DNA from: Kitasatospora albolonga
GTDB lineage: Bacteria; Actinomycetota; Actinomycetes; Streptomycetales; Streptomycetaceae
Length of the DNA stretch: 64,000 bases
NCBI GenBank assembly: GCA_002082585.1
Contig: CP020563.1
Coordinates: forward strand, 2,474,001 to 2,538,000
Direction: 5' to 3'
Both the position numbers and the translations under genes were made by a program. Below, piece after piece: positions 59,544 through 64,000 of this stretch. How positions within the stretch are numbered: position 1 is the stretch's first letter; each line of letters starts with the position of its first letter. The notes beneath the pieces were generated by a model. That model was not told the DNA's origin. It searched no databases and saw only the letters and a list, made by a program, of their open reading frames with translations.

Positions 59544-61474
59544 AGTACCGTCCGAGCCGCCGTACCCGCCGCCTGGCGATCAGTACGGCGGTGGTTCTCG
59601 CGCTCGCGGGGGCGAACGGGCCGTGGCTGTACCGTTTCAGCACCGAGCGCTACCACGAGTACAAGATCAACCAGCCGGACTACAAGGCGGCCAACGGCCA
59701 CTGGTCCTTCCTGGACATCCCCTCCGAGTTCAGGATCAACACGATCCACGCGGCGCTGCTGCACACCGGCAAGGTGCTGCTCGTCGCGGGCTCCGGGAAC
59801 AACCAGAAGAACTTCGACGCCAAGAGCTTCCGCTCGGTGCTGTGGGACCCGAAGGCCAACACTTTCAAGGACATCCACACGCCCAAGGACATGTTCTGCG
59901 CCGGGCACACCCAGCTGCCCGACGGCAAGCTCCTCATAGCCGGCGGCACCAAGCGCTACGAGAAGCTGGAGGGCGATGTCACCAAGGCCGGCGGCCTGAT
60001 GATCGTCCACAACGAGGACCCGGACAAGCCGATCACCCTGCCCGCGGGCACCCGCTTCAAGGGCAGGGACAACGGCAAGACGTTCATCTCCAAGGACCCG
60101 GTGCTGGTGGAGAAGGCCACCCGGGTCTTCGACAAGAACACCGGCGCCTTCCTCCACAACAACGCCGGTCTCGGCCGTATCTACGTCGAGGCGGAGAAGA
60201 CCGGCAAGAAGTACGAGACCGGGACCGAGGACAACTACCGGATCGCGGGCCTCACCGGCACGGACAAGCGCAACGTCTACGGGATCGCCCAGAAGCTGGC
60301 CCTGGACAAGAAGGACTTCCAGGGCATCCGGGAAGCCTTCGAGTTCGACCCGGTCGCGGAGAAGTACATCCCGGTCGACCCGATGAAGGAGGCCCGCTGG
60401 TACCCGACCCTGACGACGCTGGAGGACGGCAAGGTCCTCGCGCTCTCGGGTCTGGACGAGATCGGGCAGATCGTCCCCGGCAAGGACGAGATCTACGACC
60501 CGAAGACCAAGGAGTGGGAGTACACCGGCATCGTCCGGAAGTTCCCGACCTACCCCGCGGTCTTCCTCCTCAACAACGGCAAGCTCTTCTACTCCGGCTC
60601 CAACGCCGGTTACGGTCCGGCGGACGTGGGCCGCGACCCGGGCGTCTGGGACCTGTCCACCAACAAGTTCAAGAAGATCCCCGGACTGAGCGACCCGGAC
60701 CAGATGGAGACCTCGGCGACCGTACGGCTGCCTCCCGCCCAGGACGACAGGTTCATGGTGATCGGCGGCGGCGGGGTCGGCGAGTCGGAGAGGTCCAGCG
60801 AGAAGTCCCGGCTGGTCGACCTCCGGAAGAAGAACCCGGAGTTCACCGACGGCGCCTCCCTCTCCGAGGGCACCCGCTACCCCAGCGCCTCCCTGCTCCC
60901 CGACGACTCGCTGCTCGTCACCGGCGGCTCCAGCGACTACCGGGGGCGCAGCGACTCGAACGTGCTCCAGGCCCGGCTGTACGACGCGAAGACGGATACG
61001 TACAAGCGGGTCGCGGACCCGGCGGTGGGGCGCAACTACCACTCGGGGTCCGTGCTGCTGCCGGACGGACGGGTGATGATCTTCGGCTCGGACTCGCTCT
61101 TCGCGGACAAGGCCAACACCCGGCCCGGCGTCTTCGAGCAGCGCGTCGAGATCTACACCCCGCCCTACCTCTACCGGGACTTCCGGCCGGAGCTGACGGC
61201 CGGACCCAAGCGCATCAAACGCGGCGGGACCGGCATGTTCACCACGCAGCACGCCTCGAAGATCACCTCGGCGAAGCTGATGCGGCCCTCGGCGGTCACC
61301 CATGTCACCGACACCGACCAGCGCACGATCGCGCTGGAGCTGGAGAAGTCGGCGGACGGGATCACCGTCACCGTGCCCAAGAGCCGGGCGCTGGTACCGG
61401 CGGGCTGGTACATGCTGTTCGTCACCGACGAGAAGGGCACCCCGTCCGAGGGGATGTGGGTGGAGGTGCCGTAG
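59540..61474 (+). CDS. glxA: Mononuclear copper-radical oxidase GlxA (galactose oxidase-like)
   Basis: The 644-residue protein has an N-terminal uncleaved signal/anchor (RRLAISTAVVLALAGANGPW, about 10-29) and a seven-bladed Kelch-type propeller with a C-terminal immunoglobulin-like domain (from about 545). Cys120 in DMFCAGHTQLPDG is at the place of the Cys that cross-links to a Tyr in this enzyme class, and Trp287 in ARWYPTL fits the stacking Trp. YHSGSVLLPDGRVMIFG carries the Tyr-His copper ligands, and SAVTHVTDTDQR the last His. GlxA works with CslA to mature the tip glycan and needs copper delivery by Sco. It overlaps cslA by 4 bp (ATGA). Confidence 0.95.
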   Translation: MKYRPSRRTRRLAISTAVVLALAGANGPWLYRFSTERYHEYKINQPDYKAANGHWSFLDIPSEFRINTIHAALLHTGKVLLVAGSGNNQKNFDAKSFRSVLWDPKANTFKDIHTPKDMFCAGHTQLPDGKLLIAGGTKRYEKLEGDVTKAGGLMIVHNEDPDKPITLPAGTRFKGRDNGKTFISKDPVLVEKATRVFDKNTGAFLHNNAGLGRIYVEAEKTGKKYETGTEDNYRIAGLTGTDKRNVYGIAQKLALDKKDFQGIREAFEFDPVAEKYIPVDPMKEARWYPTLTTLEDGKVLALSGLDEIGQIVPGKDEIYDPKTKEWEYTGIVRKFPTYPAVFLLNNGKLFYSGSNAGYGPADVGRDPGVWDLSTNKFKKIPGLSDPDQMETSATVRLPPAQDDRFMVIGGGGVGESERSSEKSRLVDLRKKNPEFTDGASLSEGTRYPSASLLPDDSLLVTGGSSDYRGRSDSNVLQARLYDAKTDTYKRVADPAVGRNYHSGSVLLPDGRVMIFGSDSLFADKANTRPGVFEQRVEIYTPPYLYRDFRPELTAGPKRIKRGGTGMFTTQHASKITSAKLMRPSAVTHVTDTDQRTIALELEKSADGITVTVPKSRALVPAGWYMLFVTDEKGTPSEGMWVEVP

Positions 61475-61515
61475 GACCTGTCGTACGTACGCACTCCGTA
61501 CGTACGCGGCGGCTG

Positions 61516-61556
61516 AGGGCCGCGCGCCGGGGAACGGATCTCCGGTGCGCGGCCCT
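61516..61556. terminator. Bidirectional hairpin between glxA and the convergent GH6 gene
   Basis: A 15-bp inverted repeat AGGGCCGCGCGCCGG / CCGGTGCGCGGCCCT with one G-T pair and an 11-nt loop, midway between the stops at 61474 and 61574. Confidence 0.8.
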
Positions 61557-61573
61557 TCCCCTGCTCCGGGGCG

Positions 61574-62635
61574 CTACTGCGTGGCGCGGACCAGGCCCAG
61601 GGCGTACTCCGGCCACCAGTCGCCCGCCTTCGGGCCGCCCTTGCACTCGCCGTCGGACTCGCCGGGGCGCTTGATCCACAGGTAGGCGTCGACCAGCTCG
61701 TCGCCGGTCTGCGTGGTCGGGACCTCGCCGAGCGCGCGGCCCGGCGGGTTGCACCAGGTCTCGGCCGGGTCGCCACCCTTGTAGGGGCCGTTGCCGTTGC
61801 GGCTGGTGTCGATGACGAAGGGCTTGCCCCCTATTTTCGCCGACAGCTTCTTGCCGAACTCGGTGGAGACGGCCGTCGTCTGGAAGTTGGAGACGTTGAG
61901 CGAGAAGCCGTCCGCCTCCGCGATGCCCGCCCGCTGGAGCGGCTGGTACAGCGCCTCGGGCGTCTGCCAGGCCGCGTTGCCCGCGTCCAGGTAGACCTTG
62001 GTGGCGGGCTGCTGCTTCAGCCGCTCGATGGCGCCCTTGAGGAGGTCGTAGCGCTCCTCGTGGAACTCCTGGGGCGTGCAGCCGTCGACCAGGTGGAGCA
62101 GGGCGTCCGGCTCCAGGATCACGGTGGCCGGGCGGTCCCCGATGCCCTTGGCGACGCTCTCCAGCCAGGCCCGGTAGGCGTTGCCGTCGGCGGCGCCGCC
62201 CTTGGAGAACTGGCCGCAGTCGCGGTGCGGGATGTTGTAGAGGACCAGCAGCGCCTCCCGGTCGGCCTTGGCTGCCGCCTCGGTGATGCCCTTGACCTGG
62301 GACTCCGCGTTGTCCGGGCTGATCCAGTCGCCGACGGGCTGCTCGGCGATCTTCCGGATCAGCGCGGCGTTCTTCTCGTCGCCGTCCTTCGTGTACGCGG
62401 CGACCTGCCGGGCCGCGTTCCCCTCGGGGTTCACCCAGTACGGGTCCTGGGCCTTGGGCTGCTGCTCGACGGCCGCGGGGCTGTCGTTGTCCTTGTCGTT
62501 GCCGCCGTCGTCCCCGCCGCCGGAGCAGCCGGACAGCAGCAGGGCGGCGCAGACCGCCGCCGCCGTACCGGTCGCCCTGATGCCCGCCGTCGCGCGCCCG
62601 CGCGCCTGGGACCGGCCGGTGTAACTGCCGTACAT
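61574..62635 (-). CDS. cslZ: GH6 endoglucanase lipoprotein CslZ
   Basis: A 353-residue family 6 glycoside hydrolase. The signal ends in a lipobox, LLSGC (Cys near residue 36), followed by a Gly/Asp/Asn spacer, so it is membrane-tethered outside the cell. Catalytic landmarks are ATVILEPDALLHL (acid Asp, about 170) and FVIDTSRNGNGP (about 280), both intact. In other Streptomyces the endoglucanase beside cslA-glxA is thought to trim or release the nascent glucan. It is convergent to glxA. GGGGGAG lies just before the ATG at 62635, fixing the start. Confidence 0.92.
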   Translation of the reverse strand: MYGSYTGRSQARGRATAGIRATGTAAAVCAALLLSGCSGGGDDGGNDKDNDSPAAVEQQPKAQDPYWVNPEGNAARQVAAYTKDGDEKNAALIRKIAEQPVGDWISPDNAESQVKGITEAAAKADREALLVLYNIPHRDCGQFSKGGAADGNAYRAWLESVAKGIGDRPATVILEPDALLHLVDGCTPQEFHEERYDLLKGAIERLKQQPATKVYLDAGNAAWQTPEALYQPLQRAGIAEADGFSLNVSNFQTTAVSTEFGKKLSAKIGGKPFVIDTSRNGNGPYKGGDPAETWCNPPGRALGEVPTTQTGDELVDAYLWIKRPGESDGECKGGPKAGDWWPEYALGLVRATQ

Positions 62636-63021
62636 CCACTCCCCCTTGGGTGCACTGCCTGCACTGTTTCTCACTGGTTTGCCCCGATGTGCTGCCGGTC
62701 CGGACCATCCTGGCACAGGGGCCCGGAGCCTCTGTGGGCGCCCGGCCCCCTTCCGCAACGGTGGCAACGGGCTCGTCTTCCGCCCCTACAACGCTCACGC
62801 AGAGGCGTCGGTTCCGGACATCTTGTTCGGAAGCCGCCGGGGCGTGGCGCCCGTCCCCCTACAGTGGCGGCAGAGATCGGCCCCGTACCGCACCGACCTC
62901 CCGTACCGCGCCGGGCGACTCCCGCGGCCCGGTGCACGCGGTCGAGGACCGGCCCGGACGGCACGCCCCGGGAGGGCGGCCGGCCGGGCCGGGTGTTCGT
63001 TCCGTCCGGGCCGGGGGCCCG
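62636..63021. other. 386-bp region between the GH6 and sortase genes
   Basis: It contains the upstream region of the leftward GH6 gene and the 3' side of the leftward sortase gene. TGCACTGCCTGCACTG near 62650 is a short direct repeat in the likely promoter. No gene or strong hairpin is seen. Confidence 0.55.
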
Positions 63022-63720
63022 TCAGGCGCGGCTCAGGTCCTTCGGCTCCTTCCGCGCGTCCTCGGCGTCCTCCGCCCCGGTGAGATAGGCGGAGACGACC
63101 ACGTTCGCCGTGTAGGAGCGCGTCTTCCTGTCGTACGTCCCGCCGCAGGTGAGCAGCCGCAGCTCCGCCCGGCCGTCCACACGGGGTCCGTACGCCTTCT
63201 CGGCGTCGAACCGTTCCCGGGTGACGACCTGGACGTCGTCCACGGTGAACTCGGCGACGCTGCCGTCCTCCCGGGTCACCCGGACCTTCTCGCCCGGCCG
63301 CACCGCGCTGAGCCCGTAGAAGACGGCCGGTTTCGTCTCGGTGTCGACATGGCCGACGAGCAGGGCCGCCCCCGCGGCGCCGGGCTGGGTGCCCTTGCCG
63401 TACCAGCCGGCCGTCTGCGGCAGGTCGTACGGGGGCGGGTCGATGGCCCCGTCCTTGTCGAGGCCGCGCGGGACGACCGGGGCGTCGATCCCGACCGAGG
63501 GGACCTCCACACCGCGCGGGGCGGCGCCCTCGATCGGCGCGTGCGCCGGGGGCAGCGGGGCCCCGAGCGGGCGGCCGACGGCGGCGACGTCCCCGGTGGT
63601 CGGGGCCGACATCCCGCCGGACGCGTCCCGGCCCCAGAGCCAGAGGCCGAGCAGCAGTACGGCCCAGGCCACTCCGGTGAGCAGTCGCCCGGTGCCTGCC
63701 GGGCGGTCGGGGGCGGACAT
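63022..63720 (-). CDS. Class F (E/F-type) sortase
   Basis: A 232-residue membrane transpeptidase with an N-terminal anchor (LLTGVAWAVLLLGLWLWG, 13-30) and a C-terminal sortase barrel. The catalytic residues are visible: His124 in LLVGHVDT, Cys192 in LRLLTCGGTYD and Arg201 in KTRSYTANVVV. The class is judged from size and the TC-GG-x-YD pattern typical of actinobacterial class F enzymes, whose substrates are poorly known. The gene starts one base after the stop of the upstream surface-protein gene, so that protein is a likely partner, though it has no obvious LPXTG-type signal. Confidence 0.88.
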   Translation of the reverse strand: MSAPDRPAGTGRLLTGVAWAVLLLGLWLWGRDASGGMSAPTTGDVAAVGRPLGAPLPPAHAPIEGAAPRGVEVPSVGIDAPVVPRGLDKDGAIDPPPYDLPQTAGWYGKGTQPGAAGAALLVGHVDTETKPAVFYGLSAVRPGEKVRVTREDGSVAEFTVDDVQVVTRERFDAEKAYGPRVDGRAELRLLTCGGTYDRKTRSYTANVVVSAYLTGAEDAEDARKEPKDLSRA

Positions 63721-63721
63721 G

Positions 63722-64000
63722 TCAGTCCGCGGCCGGGTCGCGGCGGCGGCGCGAGGTGCGCAGGGCGACGGCCACGGAGGCGACTCCGGCGAGCACCAGA
63801 CCGATCACCGCGTGCCGGAGGCCGGGGCCCTCGGATGCGGCTCCCTGCTCGGCGAGGGTGGCGGTGCCTCCGCCGCCCGCCTTGACGGGGGCCACGGGCG
63901 AGGGGCGGTTGTGGTGGATGACGGTGAGGGTGCCGGTCGCCTTGCCCTTGCCGTTCTCGCACGTCACCCAGACGTCATAGGCGCGGGGTTCGGCATCGGA
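63722..64000 (-). CDS. Exported protein with C-terminal membrane anchor (5' end outside window)
   Basis: The frame is open through the window end (reading SDAEPRAYDVWVTCENGKGKA), so 92 codons of the C-terminal part are present. A short beta-rich segment (KATGTLTVIHHNRP) leads to a Gly/Ala spacer and a hydrophobic helix, HAVIGLVLAGVASVAVAL, followed by RTSRRRRD. That is the helix plus positive tail of sortase substrates, but no LPXTG-like pentapeptide is apparent before the helix. A GTG at 63967 could be an internal start. The coupled sortase gene follows after one base. Confidence 0.7.
   Translation of the reverse strand, partial: SDAEPRAYDVWVTCENGKGKATGTLTVIHHNRPSPVAPVKAGGGGTATLAEQGAASEGPGLRHAVIGLVLAGVASVAVALRTSRRRRDPAAD

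Overview
The window is high-GC actinobacterial DNA and is almost certainly a Streptomyces chromosome, core-arm side. The evidence is an adpA gene with an in-frame TTA codon, a desferrioxamine synthetase, a complete cellobiose (ceb) locus with three CebR palindromes, DasR-type palindromes in front of chitin-active monooxygenase genes, an ehuBCDA transporter, and a cslA-glxA-GH6 apical glycan locus. From memory, the gene order matches the S. coelicolor region from about SCO2784 to SCO2839; I could not check that here.

Layout. 1-2066: end of the desferrioxamine operon (desC end, desD). 2129-7813: secreted hexosaminidase, a DUF4429/SHOCT protein, a small unknown protein, glmS and a universal stress protein, mostly amino-sugar metabolism. 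7814-10867: the long adpA leader, adpA, orn and tRNA-His. 10945-13902: a first AA10 lytic polysaccharide monooxygenase (LPMO) and a TerD protein fused to a restriction-nuclease-like domain. 14060-20481: cebR, bglC, cebG, cebF, cebE with operators. 20760-25817: two adjacent AspT-family antiporters plus aspartate 4-decarboxylase, a possible decarboxylation/antiport energy cycle. 26427-33337: a two-component system, a secreted protein, a spermidine-synthase-like enzyme, an NsdA-like XRE/TPR regulator and a histidine phosphatase.

33580-40173: a PAP2 membrane protein overlaps the first gene of a tightly coupled three-gene operon. It encodes a RecB/Cas4-type Fe-S nuclease, a 538-residue protein of unknown role and a UPF1/Dna2-type SF1B helicase. 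I read this as a split Dna2-like machine and consider it the best candidate for an under-described system here. It is followed by a small unknown protein and a prim-pol-like protein whose gene runs into tRNA-Lys. 40250-52138: an M6 protease, CdgA-like GGDEF/EAL protein, a luciferase-like oxidoreductase, an EutA/maleate-isomerase-like protein lacking both catalytic cysteines, a 2-hydroxyacid dehydrogenase, ehuBCDA, an IclR regulator, a small acidic protein and a second tRNA-Lys.

52297-64000: a second LPMO (LpmP-like), an SPFH protein with a long Pro/Asp/Gly tail, a two-repeat peptidoglycan-binding NlpC/P60 protein, a third tRNA-Lys, cslA-glxA with a convergent GH6 glucanase, and a class F sortase next to a C-terminally anchored surface protein cut by the window end. 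This last block looks like a cell-envelope and hyphal-tip module.

Regulation visible in sequence: CebR operators at three ceb promoters; DasR-like sites at the same distance from matching promoters of both LPMO genes; TTA (bldA-dependent) codons in adpA and in only one of the two LPMO genes; and many perfect hairpin terminators, several shared by convergent genes.
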